This document shows positions 8,026 through 16,856 of a stretch of 41,893 nt of DNA, one piece after another; position 1 is the first letter of the stretch, and each line of letters opens with the position of its first letter. The notes beneath the pieces were generated by a model that was not told where the DNA came from, did not search any database, and was given only the letters and a program-made list of their open reading frames with translations. Both the position numbers and the translations under genes were made by a program. The stretch lies in NCBI RefSeq assembly GCF_046592965.1, contig NZ_JBISBV010000013.1:1-41893 (forward strand). Reading direction: 5' to 3'. This DNA is from Marivita sp046592965. GTDB taxonomy: Bacteria > Pseudomonadota > Alphaproteobacteria > Rhodobacterales > Rhodobacteraceae.

Positions 8026-8322
8026 ATGGAAAGCACCACTTACGCCCTGCCCGCGACGCCAAAGCAGATCGCCTATGCGCGCGCGCTGGCACTGCGCAAC
8101 CAGACGCTTTTGCCGTGGGAGGTTCAGCAGGACCGCCGGTCCCTGAGCGCCTGGATCGACGCACAAGCCAAGCTCACATCCGCGACAGCGCTGAACAGCC
8201 TGCCCTCGTCCAAACAGGTCGCCTTCGCCGAACGCCTCGCCCGGATCAAACGCCGCGCCGTGCCGGATGAGTGTTTCCGCGACAAGGGGCTGATGTCGAA
8301 GTGGATCGACGGGAACAAATGA
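8026..8322 (+). CDS. Small conserved hypothetical protein with internal repeat
   Basis: A 98-aa protein starting at the ATG at 8026, chosen for the GAAGGGAGAG ribosome-binding site just before it. It consists of two copies of one motif: TPKQIAYARALALRN...WEVQQDRRSLSAWID and SSKQVAFAERLARIKRR...DECFRDKGLMSKWID. Each half is a short helical unit (xKQxAfAerLA, then a D/E-rich linker, then lsxWID). The repeat is visible directly and suggests gene-internal duplication. Similar small proteins occur on roseobacter plasmids, but I know no function. Confidence 0.7.
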   Translation: MESTTYALPATPKQIAYARALALRNQTLLPWEVQQDRRSLSAWIDAQAKLTSATALNSLPSSKQVAFAERLARIKRRAVPDECFRDKGLMSKWIDGNK

Positions 8323-8350
8323 AGCTGGGCTGACCCTGCGGTGATCGAGA

Positions 8351-8641
8351 CTACTTCAGCCGATCAACAACCGATGCCCCGCCCGACTTGGCAAGCGCGA
8401 TCAGGCTGGACTGGATCCTGGATGTGAAGGCGGAACTGAACGTGCCGATGGGCGTGCGGTCCTCCCAGACATAGGACCGCTCCAGAATATCGGTGTTGAT
8501 CTCGTCCAGCATGACCCATTTGCGGACATGGGTTTCTAACCCCACGCGCTGCGACTCGATCTTTGGCACCTCGATGATCAGCACGATGTTGACGAGCGTT
8601 GCCGCAACAAGCAGCCGGAGCGGGGTTCGGGTACACCCCAT
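8351..8641 (-). CDS. Small membrane-anchored hypothetical protein
   Basis: A 96-aa protein from the ATG at 8641, which lies 5 bp after the stop of the VIT1 gene; longer upstream starts would overlap that gene heavily. An N-terminal transmembrane helix (LLVAATLVNIVLIIEV, residues about 9-24) is followed by a soluble extracytoplasmic tail with no recognised domain. Its place as the last gene of the DUF2271-to-VIT1 operon suggests a function in the same metal/redox process. No further assignment is possible. Confidence 0.55.
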   Translation of the reverse strand: MGCTRTPLRLLVAATLVNIVLIIEVPKIESQRVGLETHVRKWVMLDEINTDILERSYVWEDRTPIGTFSSAFTSRIQSSLIALAKSGGASVVDRLK

Positions 8642-8646
8642 TGACT

Positions 8647-9348
8647 CTAGCCTACGGCGACCCCGAACAGCGCACCGACCCCGGCTGTCGCGGCCATGGC
8701 AAGCGCGCCCCATAGCGTGACCCTTGCGGCCCCACGAACGATGCCTGCGCCGCCGGCGGAAGCACCCAATCCGCCAAGAACCGCAAGGCCAAGGATCGTC
8801 GATCCCGCCACCAGGGGAGCGATCTGCGCCTCCGGGACCAGCATTACGACGATCAGGGGCAGCACCGCCCCAACGGCGAAGGTCAGTGCGGACACCAGAG
8901 CGGCCTGAATAGGGCGGGCGGCAACGGTTTCCGAAATGCCAAGTTCGTCGCGCGCATGCGATCCGAGCGCGTCACGTTCAGTCAGTTGCACGGCAACCTT
9001 TTCCGCCAGGTCGCGGTCCAGCCCCCTTTCAACATAAATCCGGGTTAGTTCCTCGAGCTCGGCCTCGGGCGTTTCCTCGAGCTCACGGCTCTCTCGGGCG
9101 AGGTCCGCCTGTTCGGCGTCAGTTTGCGAGCTGACCGAGACATACTCCCCCGCCGCCATGGACATCGCGCCAGCCATAAGCCCGGCCAGCCCGGCGATCA
9201 TGACCTCGGGCTTGCCGGAGCCTGCGGCCGCGACGCCGACGACGAGGCTCGCAGTCGAGACAAGACCATCATTGGCCCCGAGAACGGCGGCCCGCAGCCA
9301 GCCGATGCGATGCACCATATGGATTTCAGAATGTGATAGACGGCTCAT
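8647..9348 (-). CDS. VIT1/CCC1-family Fe2+/Mn2+ transporter
   Basis: A 233-aa inner-membrane protein. HRIGWLRAAVLGANDGLVSTASLVVGVAAA and MAGAMSMAAGEYVSVSSQTDAE (first two helices) are diagnostic of the VIT family. They are followed by a cytoplasmic Glu-rich loop (ELEETPEAELEELTRIYVERG) that binds metal in plant VIT1. Three C-terminal helices complete the usual five. The family moves Fe2+ or Mn2+ out of the cytoplasm in exchange for protons. The start overlaps the stop of the P-type ATPase gene by 4 nt (ATGA), which argues for joint expression with the ApbE/DUF2271 redox genes. Confidence 0.9.
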   Translation of the reverse strand: MSRLSHSEIHMVHRIGWLRAAVLGANDGLVSTASLVVGVAAAGSGKPEVMIAGLAGLMAGAMSMAAGEYVSVSSQTDAEQADLARESRELEETPEAELEELTRIYVERGLDRDLAEKVAVQLTERDALGSHARDELGISETVAARPIQAALVSALTFAVGAVLPLIVVMLVPEAQIAPLVAGSTILGLAVLGGLGASAGGAGIVRGAARVTLWGALAMAATAGVGALFGVAVG

Positions 9349-11263
9349 GGCGTGGCTCCTTGAACGATGTCAGCTTGCTCTGACATGATGGCCTGTGGTT
9401 TGCCCGTAGCTGGCTCCTGTGGCGCGATGCGCAGCGCGCGCAGGGCGTTCAGGATAACAGCGACGTCGATGACCTCTTGCAGAAGCGCCCCCTGCACCGG
9501 GGTGAGATACCCGAAAGCGGCGGCAATCATGCCGAGAACCGACAGACCGATACCCGCGACCACGCTTTCGACAGCGATCCGGCGCGACGCCCGCGCGATC
9601 TCGATCCCGGGCCCAAGCCGGTCGATCCGGTCGACGAGCAGCACCACGTCCGCCGCCTCGGCCGAGGCCGCGGCGCCCCGTGCCCCCATTGCCACGCCTA
9701 CATCGGCTGCGGCCAGGGCGGGCGCGTCGTTGACACCATCACCCACCATCATCACCGGCCCGTGTTTACGCTCGGAAAGCACCAGTAACACCTTTTGATC
9801 CGGCGTCAGACCGGCCCGCAGCCCGTCGAGGCCCAGCCCCTCGGTCACGCGCTCGGCCACGTCCGCGCGGTCGCCAGTAGCCAGAAGGATGCGCGCGATC
9901 CCTTGACGGCGCAGACCGTCCAGCATGGTGCCCGCCCCCTCGCGCAGCGGGTCGGACATGACGAGGTGCCCGGCCATGTGACCGTCAACTGCCACTGCGA
10001 CAAGGACCGATCCGGCGCCCTTGGCGGGGTGATCGCCCACCATCCGCCCGACACGGGACGCCACGAAGCCGTCGCCGCCGACGATCACCTCGCGGTCCTC
10101 CACACGACCCAAGACCCCTTCGCCCGGGATCTCAGCCACTTCTGTCGGAACGGGCAGTGTGAAGCCCCGCGCCTTTGCGGCAGCGACGATGGCCTGCGCC
10201 ACGGGGTGTTTCGATGCCTGATCGAGCGCGGCGGCGAGGCGGAGGATGTCGTCCTCGGTCATGCCATCGTGGCTGTCGATCGAGACGATCTGTGGACGGC
10301 CATCCGTCAGCGTCCCCGTTTTGTCGAGGATCAGCGTGCGGATCCGCGCCATCGTCTCGAGCGGCCCTGCGCCCTTGATCAGCACGCCAAAATGCGCCGC
10401 ACGCGACAGGCCGGCGACCAGTGCGACCGGCACAGCAAGGATCAGCGGACAGGGCGTGGCGACGACCAGAACGGCAACCGCGCGGATCGGATCACCGGTG
10501 AACCACCACGCCACGAAGGCGATACTGACGGTGACGACCAGAAAGCCCAGCGACCAGCGGTCGGCCAGCCGGGACATCGGCGCTTTGGACGCCTGCGCCT
10601 CCTCCACCAGGCGAACGATCCCGGCATAGGTGCTGTCCTTGGCTTCGCGCGTCGCCGTCAGGTCGAAGGCCTCGCCCGCATTGGTCGAGCCGCTCATGGC
10701 GTCGGCCCCGCGCGCCAGCCGGACTGGCAGGGACTCGCCGGTCAGCGCCGAGGTGTCGAGGAAGGCCGTGTCGGAGGCCACTGTGCCGTCTACCGGCACC
10801 ACGTCGCCCTGCCGGATCAGCAGGCGATCACCGGGGGCGAGTTCGTCGAGCGGCACCTCCTCCAGCGCACCGTTGCGGTGCCGGGTCGCGGTCCGGGGCA
10901 CGCGGGACAGGAGGTCCTGCATCGACCGACGGGCGCGCGGCCCTCTGCGAAGGCTTCGAGGAAGGTGCCGCCCGAATACATCACCGCAACGACCGCCGCT
11001 GCGAGCGTCTCGCCGAAGACGAGCGCCGCGGTCATGGAGAGCGCGGCGACGATATCGAGGCCCACCTCGCCGCGCCCAATGCTCCGGACGATTTCGACCA
11101 CAAGCGCTGCGAGCGCGGGAACAACTCCTGCAATCCAGATCAGGTTCGCGATCTCTGGTTGGCCCGCAAGGTAGAATGCGAGTCCCACGATCAGCCCGGT
11201 TGCGGCCATCAGCAGGAGTGCGGTCTTGAAGCGATCGGTACGGGTCTGTTCCATGCGGCTCAT
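9345..11263 (-). pseudogene. Heavy-metal P-type ATPase, frameshifted
   Basis: Two overlapping frames together encode one P1B-type ATPase of about 640 aa lacking an N-terminal HMA domain. The first frame (from the ATG at 11263) covers the first helices to EAFAEGRA. The second resumes at RRSMQDLL and holds the actuator TGES, the metal site ATPCPLILAVPVA, the phosphorylation motif DKTGTLTDG, KHPVAQ and GDGVNDAPAL. The shift lies at 10933-10940 in a CGCGCG run: removing two bases restores EGRARRSM. The TPC motif fits the less well-defined P1B subgroup rather than CPC-type pumps. It overlaps ApbE upstream and VIT1 downstream by 4 nt each. A sequencing error is as likely as a real null allele. Confidence 0.8.
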
Positions 11264-12240
11264 CTTCCCCCGGCTGAGGCGATTGCCGCTGGTTCTTCGG
11301 AAAAAAGACGCCCGACTCCCACGCCCATTGCATTGCCTTCATCATCGCACAGAAGAAACAGGGCGTCGAGTCCACGTTGTCTCGCGAGGTCCGCACCCCT
11401 CTCCGCACCGAGCACCATGAGCGCCGTCGCCCAAGCATCGGCCTCGGCACAGGTGCGGGCCACCACGGTGACGGAGGCCGGCGAGGCGATCAGCGGCGCG
11501 CCACGTCTCGGATCCATGGTATGCGACAGGCGGCGCCCCTGAACCTCGACCCAATGGCGGTAGTCACCGGAGGTCGCCACGGCGGCGTCCTGCAGCGCCA
11601 GAACCGAATGCGGCGTCCGGCGATCAGGGTCCGGCGCTTCTACCGCGATGATCCATGCCTCGCCATCGGGGCGCAGGCCCATGGCACGCATCTCACCGTC
11701 GATGCCGACAAGGGCGTCGGCAATCCCATGATCGCGCAAGGTCTCGGCGAGCCGGTCGACGCCATAGCCCTTGGCGATGCCGTTCAAATCCAGCGCAATG
11801 GGCGCGGTCTTGCGCAACTGCATCCCCTCGATCTCCAGCACCTCCTGCGCCGGGCGGCGGGGGGCGTCCATCACGGCGCGGATACCCTCGGGCGCGGCGG
11901 CCCCGGGCCCGAAACCCCAGGCCGTCACCGCATCGCCCATGCCGATATCGAAGGCCCCGCCCGAGGCGCGCCCGATCTCGAGCCCGAGGCGCAGGACCGC
12001 CCGCAGTTGCTCCGGCACCACCACCCAATCGTCCACCGGCGCCGCATTGATCCGCATGAGCGCGCTCTCCGCGTTCCACGTCGACATCTGCTTGTCCACC
12101 TCGTCGACAGCCGCCTGAAGGGCGGCACGGATTGCATCCGTGTCGCGGCCCCGATCCGCGAAGAACAGCGCCGACCAGCGCGTGCCCATGGTGGGGCCGT
12201 TCAGGGCGATGCGCGCGCGCTCAGTAGACATCTTCGACAT
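11260..12240 (-). CDS. apbE: ApbE-family FAD:protein FMN transferase
   Basis: A 326-aa protein with the ApbE fold signature: GPTMGTRWSA at the N-terminus, GGAFDIGMGDAVTAWGFGP, LDLNGIAKGYGVDRL and VGIDGEMRAMGLRPDGEAW in the middle, then VATSGDYRHW, SHTMDPRRGAPL and CAEADAWATALMVLG. The family uses FAD and Mg2+ to attach FMN covalently to a Thr/Ser in a Dxx(S/T)GA(T/S) motif of partner proteins. The DUF2271 protein two genes upstream has such a motif. No clear signal peptide or lipobox is seen, so location is uncertain. The ATG at 12240 has a GAGGGGCGG ribosome-binding site and overlaps the upstream gene by 20 nt. Confidence 0.92.
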   Translation of the reverse strand: MSKMSTERARIALNGPTMGTRWSALFFADRGRDTDAIRAALQAAVDEVDKQMSTWNAESALMRINAAPVDDWVVVPEQLRAVLRLGLEIGRASGGAFDIGMGDAVTAWGFGPGAAAPEGIRAVMDAPRRPAQEVLEIEGMQLRKTAPIALDLNGIAKGYGVDRLAETLRDHGIADALVGIDGEMRAMGLRPDGEAWIIAVEAPDPDRRTPHSVLALQDAAVATSGDYRHWVEVQGRRLSHTMDPRRGAPLIASPASVTVVARTCAEADAWATALMVLGAERGADLARQRGLDALFLLCDDEGNAMGVGVGRLFSEEPAAIASAGGR

Positions 12241-14428
12241 ACCGCCCCTCTGCCTTTAGGACTGCGGGCGTAAGCCCGGCAGGTGCGAGGATCTCGGCCA
12301 ACGCATCGCTCACGCCCGTGGCCATGTCGCGCCCGCCGCAGACCATCACACGCGCCCCGTCGCAGATAAGCCGGGCCACCTGCGCCGCGTCGGCGCGCAA
12401 GGCGTCCTGCACATAACTGCGCCGCGCGCCGCGCGAGACGGCGGTGACAAGCCGGGTCAACCGCCCCTCAGCCTGCCAGCCGGGCATCTCTTCGCCATAG
12501 AAGAAATCGCTGTCCGCATGCCGCATCCCGAAAAACAGGTGCACGGGCCTGTGCCGCGCATTGCCGCGGATGAAGCCCGCCAGCGGCCCGATGCCGGTGC
12601 CCGCCCCGATCAGGATCAGCGGGGTGCGACCGCGGTCGGCGTGAAAGCCGGGATTGCGGCGCAGGAAGGCCCGGACCGTATCGCCCGGTTCCAGCGCGGT
12701 CAGCTGGCCCGAGGCCAGACCGCCCGGATGCTTGCGCACCACGATCTCGACGAACCCGTCGCGCCGGCCCGAGGCAAGCGAGTAGAGACGTGGCACGGCG
12801 CTGCCCTGCGGCAGGACGCCGATCAGGTCGCCCGCCTGGAACCGTGCGAAGCCCGCGCCCGTCAGCCGCTGCCACGGCGTTGCGCTCGGCAGGGCAAAGC
12901 GCAGGATCGCGGCCCCCGCCTGCATCTCAGCCCCGTAGTTGCGCCGCGAGACGAGGGTCAATTGTTCGGTGCGCGGCAAGACGGGTTGGTGCGCAAGGTC
13001 AAGGGGTATGCCAAGCATCTCGCCAAGCGCGCGGCCCCAGCGCGCGAAATCCTGTGGCGATTGCCGGTCGATCGTGTCGAGCGGCAGAAGCTCGGGCCAA
13101 CCTTTCGCCTTTGCCGCTGCCGTGACGTCCTTGGCGAAAGCGCAATAGGCCGGAAAACTCCGGTCGCCGAAGCCGAGAACGGCAATCGGAAAGTCGGGCG
13201 CTCGGTCTGTGGCGTTCAGCCGGTCGAGAAAGCCCTTCGCCGAGGCCGGAGCGGCACCATCGCCATAGGTCGCGGCGAGCAGGATGATGCGCTCGGCACG
13301 GGCGTAGCGCTCTGGCGCGAAGCCCGACATCGGGCCAACATGGACGCCCTGCCCCGCTGCCGTCAGCGCGGCATGCAGGGTCGCGGCGAAGCCCCAGGTG
13401 CTGCCACCCTCGCTGCCGACAAGAATGATCGTCTCGGCACGGCCCGCGGGCTGGTTGCCCCGGATGCGCGGCCGCCCGCGCCGCCCGGCAAGCCAGATCA
13501 AGACGCCGGTAACGCCCATCGCCGGCACTCCGAGCGCCATCATCCCGAGCACAAGGCCGAGCGTCGCGGCCCCCTGCCCCGTGTGCAGCATGTAAATGGT
13601 TTCCGAGACGCGCTCCCACCCGGTCAGGTCGGCCCATGCCACGAGCGCGCCGGTTCCCTGGTCAAGATAGCCGGTGCCCCAGTCGGTCTTCAGTGTGAAC
13701 ACGTCCGTCGCGTCGCCGGGATAGGGAAAGCTCAGTTCGCGCAGCTCGGCGACGGGGGTCTGCAGCAGCGTGGCCATCTGATCGAGAGCGAACCCAATTT
13801 CTCCGCTCACTTCGGTGGGATCAGCCGGCAGGACGCTACCGTCCGGCAGAAGATCGAAGGTGGAGGCTGTCATCCAGAGGGCGGTGGTGGAGGACAGAAC
13901 GAGGCCGATGACGGCGATCCGGGCGATCTCGACATGCAGCCTGCCCGCGAACGGACCGCGCAAGGACGCGAACCAGTGCCGCCATCCGCCCGCCCGTCGC
14001 GCGACCAGCATAGCACCCGAGAGCGAGAGGACCAGCATCGCCGCGGCCCCGGCGGCCATGGCGATGCGCCCGCCATCCCCGAGGAAGAGCGAGCGATGAA
14101 AGTTGGTGAGCCAGCGAAGGGCCTGGTTCGGGTCGGCCGAGGCCACGCCCGCGCCCGTCGCCGGGTCGATCACGGCAGCACCCGGCGCGCCCTGATCGAA
14201 CCAATAGGCGGTGATCCGACCGGAGGGCGACCGCCGGATCTGCTCGACGCCCGGATAGACGACCTGGATGCGGTCCGCGAGGGTGGCGACTGTCAGGCCA
14301 GTCTCCACCTGCGGCGCGGTGATGCGCTCGACTGTCGGAAAGACCGAGAGCGCGGCGCCGCTCAGGCTCAGGATCGTGACGAGCGCGAGTGCCAGAAGAC
14401 CCGGCCAGCGATGGAGTGTACGGATCAT
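12221..14428 (-). CDS. PepSY-TM / flavodoxin / FNR fusion oxidoreductase
   Basis: A 735-aa protein from the ATG at 14428 (preceded by AGGGGCAGG); a GTG at 14443 overlapping the DUF2271 stop is an alternative. Order: an N-terminal PepSY-associated membrane module (IRTLHRWPGLLALALVTILS, with further helices near residues 130-190 and 300-320). A flavodoxin domain follows around 335-480 (VGSEGGSTWGFAATL; LAATYGDGAAPAS). Then comes a ferredoxin-NADP reductase-type module with the FAD motif PRLYSLAS, the NADPH motif GAGTGIGPLAGF and the C-terminal GRYVEDVY. This layout would carry electrons from cytosolic NADPH through FAD/FMN across the inner membrane, probably to the flavinylated DUF2271 protein. 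The pathway is inferred; the domain order is seen. Confidence 0.88.
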   Translation of the reverse strand: MIRTLHRWPGLLALALVTILSLSGAALSVFPTVERITAPQVETGLTVATLADRIQVVYPGVEQIRRSPSGRITAYWFDQGAPGAAVIDPATGAGVASADPNQALRWLTNFHRSLFLGDGGRIAMAAGAAAMLVLSLSGAMLVARRAGGWRHWFASLRGPFAGRLHVEIARIAVIGLVLSSTTALWMTASTFDLLPDGSVLPADPTEVSGEIGFALDQMATLLQTPVAELRELSFPYPGDATDVFTLKTDWGTGYLDQGTGALVAWADLTGWERVSETIYMLHTGQGAATLGLVLGMMALGVPAMGVTGVLIWLAGRRGRPRIRGNQPAGRAETIILVGSEGGSTWGFAATLHAALTAAGQGVHVGPMSGFAPERYARAERIILLAATYGDGAAPASAKGFLDRLNATDRAPDFPIAVLGFGDRSFPAYCAFAKDVTAAAKAKGWPELLPLDTIDRQSPQDFARWGRALGEMLGIPLDLAHQPVLPRTEQLTLVSRRNYGAEMQAGAAILRFALPSATPWQRLTGAGFARFQAGDLIGVLPQGSAVPRLYSLASGRRDGFVEIVVRKHPGGLASGQLTALEPGDTVRAFLRRNPGFHADRGRTPLILIGAGTGIGPLAGFIRGNARHRPVHLFFGMRHADSDFFYGEEMPGWQAEGRLTRLVTAVSRGARRSYVQDALRADAAQVARLICDGARVMVCGGRDMATGVSDALAEILAPAGLTPAVLKAEGRYVEDVY

Positions 14429-14439
14429 GGCCCTGCCCC

Positions 14440-14910
14440 TCACATGTCGTAGGAGAAGTTGGAGATGTAGCGCCGCCCGCTCACCGGCGTGCCCGCGCCC
14501 GCCGTCGTCAGCGGCACGGCCACCTCGTTCGGGCTGTCGCGCATATCCTCGACCGCCGCGTCGATGTGCAGCGTGTAGCCCGTATCGAACAGCGCGTCGG
14601 CCAGATCGAGCGTGATCTCGAGACTGCGGCCCGCGCCGACGCTGGCGCCGGTGATACCGTTTACCTGCGCGGTATCGCCGCCCGTGGCACGGTACCAGTC
14701 GCTCAGATGCTCGTAGTACTTGGACTTGCCACCAGCCATCCAGAGACTGCCGACATAGGCGCCCGAGGCGTCGGTAACGTAAAGCGCGAGGTAAGCGCCG
14801 TCGCCACCATAGTTGTTAAGGGTGGTTGTGAGCGTCACGGGCCGTGCCATAGCGAGGCCGGGAAGCGTGAGTGCGGTGGTAAGCGCGAGCGTTGCGAGAA
14901 GTGATTTCAT
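14440..14910 (-). CDS. DUF2271 periplasmic protein, likely flavinylated
   Basis: A 156-aa protein with a Sec signal peptide (MKSLLATLALTTALTLPGLAMA, cleaved near residue 22). The mature part shows the DUF2271 pattern: NYGGDGAYLALYVTDASGAYVGSL, HLSDWYRATGG and a final RRYISNFSYD. The motif NGITGAS closely matches the ApbE target consensus Dxx(S/T)GA(T/S), with Asn in place of Asp. DUF2271 proteins with apbE and PepSY genes are known as predicted flavinylated carriers. The stop overlaps a possible GTG start of the PepSY-flavodoxin fusion. It probably acts as the periplasmic FMN electron carrier of the operon. Confidence 0.85.
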   Translation of the reverse strand: MKSLLATLALTTALTLPGLAMARPVTLTTTLNNYGGDGAYLALYVTDASGAYVGSLWMAGGKSKYYEHLSDWYRATGGDTAQVNGITGASVGAGRSLEITLDLADALFDTGYTLHIDAAVEDMRDSPNEVAVPLTTAGAGTPVSGRRYISNFSYDM

Positions 14911-14945
14911 GGGAATGATCCTTGTTCAGGGTGCTTCGGAGCTGT

Positions 14946-15326
14946 TCAGTTCACCTGAACCTGCGGAGGGGCGCCGTTTCCGAAGAGGCCGTTCTGCGGA
15001 GGAGCGACCGTTCCAGCGGGCGCGGGATTGCGGGCGCCACCGCGGTCGTCGTCATCATCCTCGTAGTCCATCTCGACGATCTGCAGCGTCGCCGGATCGA
15101 GCTTCACCTCGATCTCGCGGCCATCCTGGTCTCGGCCTTCGATTTCGTAGCAGCCGTCGTCGATCTCGAAGTCGCGCACCGTCCAACCGTTCTGTTCGGC
15201 CATCTGCATGGCGGCCTCGCGCGGCTGCCACTGGTCACGGGGCGCATTGCAATCATCGTCGTCGGCCAGCGCAGCGCCGGCGGGCAAGAGTGCGATCAGG
15301 GCAAGGGCGGTCAGGGTCTTTTTCAT
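14946..15326 (-). CDS. PepSY domain periplasmic protein (copy 1)
   Basis: A 126-aa secreted protein starting at the ATG at 15326 (MKKTLTALALIALLPAGAALA, signal peptide). One PepSY unit follows: WQPREAAMQMAEQNGWTVRDFEIDDGCYEIEGRDQDGREIEVKLDP, then an Asp-rich stretch (YEDDDDD) and a Pro/Gly-rich tail (APAGTVAPPQNGLFG). It is a close paralogue of the gene at 16849-17166, which lacks the tail. PepSY proteins of this type commonly sit beside two-component systems and cytochrome/ferric-reductase genes. It is the first gene of the DUF2271 operon and is preceded by the paired CTTCAG/GTCAG sites. Confidence 0.85.
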   Translation of the reverse strand: MKKTLTALALIALLPAGAALADDDDCNAPRDQWQPREAAMQMAEQNGWTVRDFEIDDGCYEIEGRDQDGREIEVKLDPATLQIVEMDYEDDDDDRGGARNPAPAGTVAPPQNGLFGNGAPPQVQVN

Positions 15327-15371
15327 GGCAAGGGGTCCTTTCGTTTGATGAGACCAATCTGGCACCCCGAC

Positions 15372-15420
15372 CTGAGGGCATCCTGACGCCCCAGCGATTC
15401 CTGCTTCAGCTTGCCGTCAG
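15372..15420. promoter_or_regulatory. Paired CTTCAG-N6-GTCAG sites upstream of PepSY copy 1
   Basis: A plus-strand site CTTCAG-N6-GTCAG lies at 15404-15420. An inverted degenerate copy, CTGAG-N6-CTGACG, lies at 15372-15388 and matches the minus-strand site at 17218-17234 in 14 of 17 positions. The pair is 15 bp apart and precedes the PepSY1-DUF2271 operon. The same inverted arrangement occurs in front of the two-component genes, so this is a probable operator for that response regulator. Confidence 0.55.
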
Positions 15421-15506
15421 GAAAATGGCCCCGCCGATGATGGCGGGGCCAAAAAGATGCGAGCGCAGGCTACAGGGCTGGCATGGCTATGCGCCCTGCC
15501 CCGCGT

Positions 15507-16856
15507 TCAGGCGAATTCGAACAGCTCGAAGCGGACACGGCGAGGCGTTTGGCCTTGTGCTTTCAAGCCCTTGAGAACCCCGTCCTTCAGACCGGTTGGG
15601 CCGCAGAACCACAGATCGGCTTGCCGGATCGCGAAAGGGACCGCGCCAATCAGGCGCTCGGCCGTGAGCCTGCCATCGCGCGTCGTGACGACCACCTCGA
15701 AACTGAACCTCGGGTTGCGGGCAGCCGCAGCGCGCAGCGTCTCTACCCCAATCGCCTCTTCTTGTGTCGGAACGCAGTAGATGAGGTGAATGTCGCGACT
15801 CTCCGCCTCTGTCAGGCTTTCCGCCCAGGCGAGGAACGGCGTGATACCGATGCCGCCGGCAAGCCATATTTGGCGCGCACCGCCCTTGCGGAAATTGAAC
15901 CGTCCATATGGCCCTTCGACCTGCACGCGCGTTCCGGTCCGCAAGATGGCGGGCAGGCTTCGTGTCCAGCAACCCAACCCCCGGATGGAGAACGTCAGGG
16001 TGCCGTCAGGGCGCGGGGCGCTGGCGATCGTGAAGGGGTGCGGCTCGGACAGTCCTGCCTCTGGCGCGCGGAAGAAGGCGAATTGCCCCGGCCGCCACCG
16101 CATGGCCCGCCTCTCGGCGCGGAGGGTTAGCGTGGTGGTGTCCTTGGTCTGGCTGATCTCTGTGACGGTGAATTCTCTACGCCGCAGGTATGGGGCGACC
16201 AGCTCGGTGAATATCCACGCGATCACTCCGGCGATGCCGAATGTGTTCAGAAGCACCGAGAGCGATGGATCTACCTCTGTCGGCATGTCGACGAAGAACT
16301 GGTGAAAGACCACGATTGCAAAAAGGGCCCCCATGAAACGATGGCTGAACCGCCAGATCTGATAGGGGATTTCCAGCCCGATGAAGGGCAATCTCCGGAA
16401 CCAGCTGACAGCAACCAGGGCGAGAAGCGCATTGAAGGCAAGTTCGCCCGCCTCTTCACCAAGTTCTCCAAGGGAGGTTTCACGCACCATACGCTCGAAA
16501 TCCGGCTCGATCTGCTGGTGCAGGATCATCAGGACCATTGCGGAAATGCCGAGCCACTTGTGGACCCGGTACATGCGATCGAGACCGCCGAACAATGGTT
16601 CCACTAGTGGCGGCCGTGCGGCGAGGATCAGGGTCTGTGCCATCGCGACAACTGCCGCCGCCCCGACGGCAATGCCAAGTGCTGCATCCGCGCCATAAGG
16701 CGCATAGGTGTTGAACCCGAGCAGTGCCGCCAGCAGGCATGGCAGCGCCACCAGAACCGGGCCCGTCAGGGCTAGAGGAGAGTTGAGGGAAAGCCGGTGG
16801 AGTGACGGAAAGCCCGGCACCGGGACATTACCGTCGCGACGCGCTGCATCAGTCAT
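15507..16856 (-). CDS. Ferric-reductase-like transmembrane flavoprotein
   Basis: A 449-aa protein from the ATG at 16856, which overlaps the upstream PepSY stop (ATGACTGA); a longer frame would run deeper into that gene. The N-terminal half has about six helices with paired His residues of a ferric-reductase-like b-type heme domain (YRVHKWLGISAM, LHQQIEP, WRFSHRFMGAL, VFHQFF). The C-terminal half is a flavoprotein reductase: WRPGQFAFFR, EPHPFTIAS, VEGPYGRF, WLAGGIGITPFLAW and FCGPTGLKD. The reaction would be NAD(P)H oxidation with electrons delivered across the inner membrane, possibly to iron or a periplasmic carrier. The family is clear; the substrate is not known. Confidence 0.88.
   Translation of the reverse strand: MTDAARRDGNVPVPGFPSLHRLSLNSPLALTGPVLVALPCLLAALLGFNTYAPYGADAALGIAVGAAAVVAMAQTLILAARPPLVEPLFGGLDRMYRVHKWLGISAMVLMILHQQIEPDFERMVRETSLGELGEEAGELAFNALLALVAVSWFRRLPFIGLEIPYQIWRFSHRFMGALFAIVVFHQFFVDMPTEVDPSLSVLLNTFGIAGVIAWIFTELVAPYLRRREFTVTEISQTKDTTTLTLRAERRAMRWRPGQFAFFRAPEAGLSEPHPFTIASAPRPDGTLTFSIRGLGCWTRSLPAILRTGTRVQVEGPYGRFNFRKGGARQIWLAGGIGITPFLAWAESLTEAESRDIHLIYCVPTQEEAIGVETLRAAAARNPRFSFEVVVTTRDGRLTAERLIGAVPFAIRQADLWFCGPTGLKDGVLKGLKAQGQTPRRVRFELFEFA

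Noticed and set aside
9795..11174. 459-aa plus-strand ORF
   Set aside because: Antisense to the P-type ATPase; no recognisable domain.
9345..11450. Reading the 701-aa minus-strand frame as one intact protein
   Set aside because: Its first 170 residues are nonsense (Arg-rich) and overlap ApbE; the true N-terminus is in the other frame from 11263, which shows the frameshift.
12518..14452. 644-aa plus-strand ORF
   Set aside because: Exactly antisense to the PepSY-flavodoxin-FNR fusion, Arg/Gly/Pro-rich and without domain motifs.
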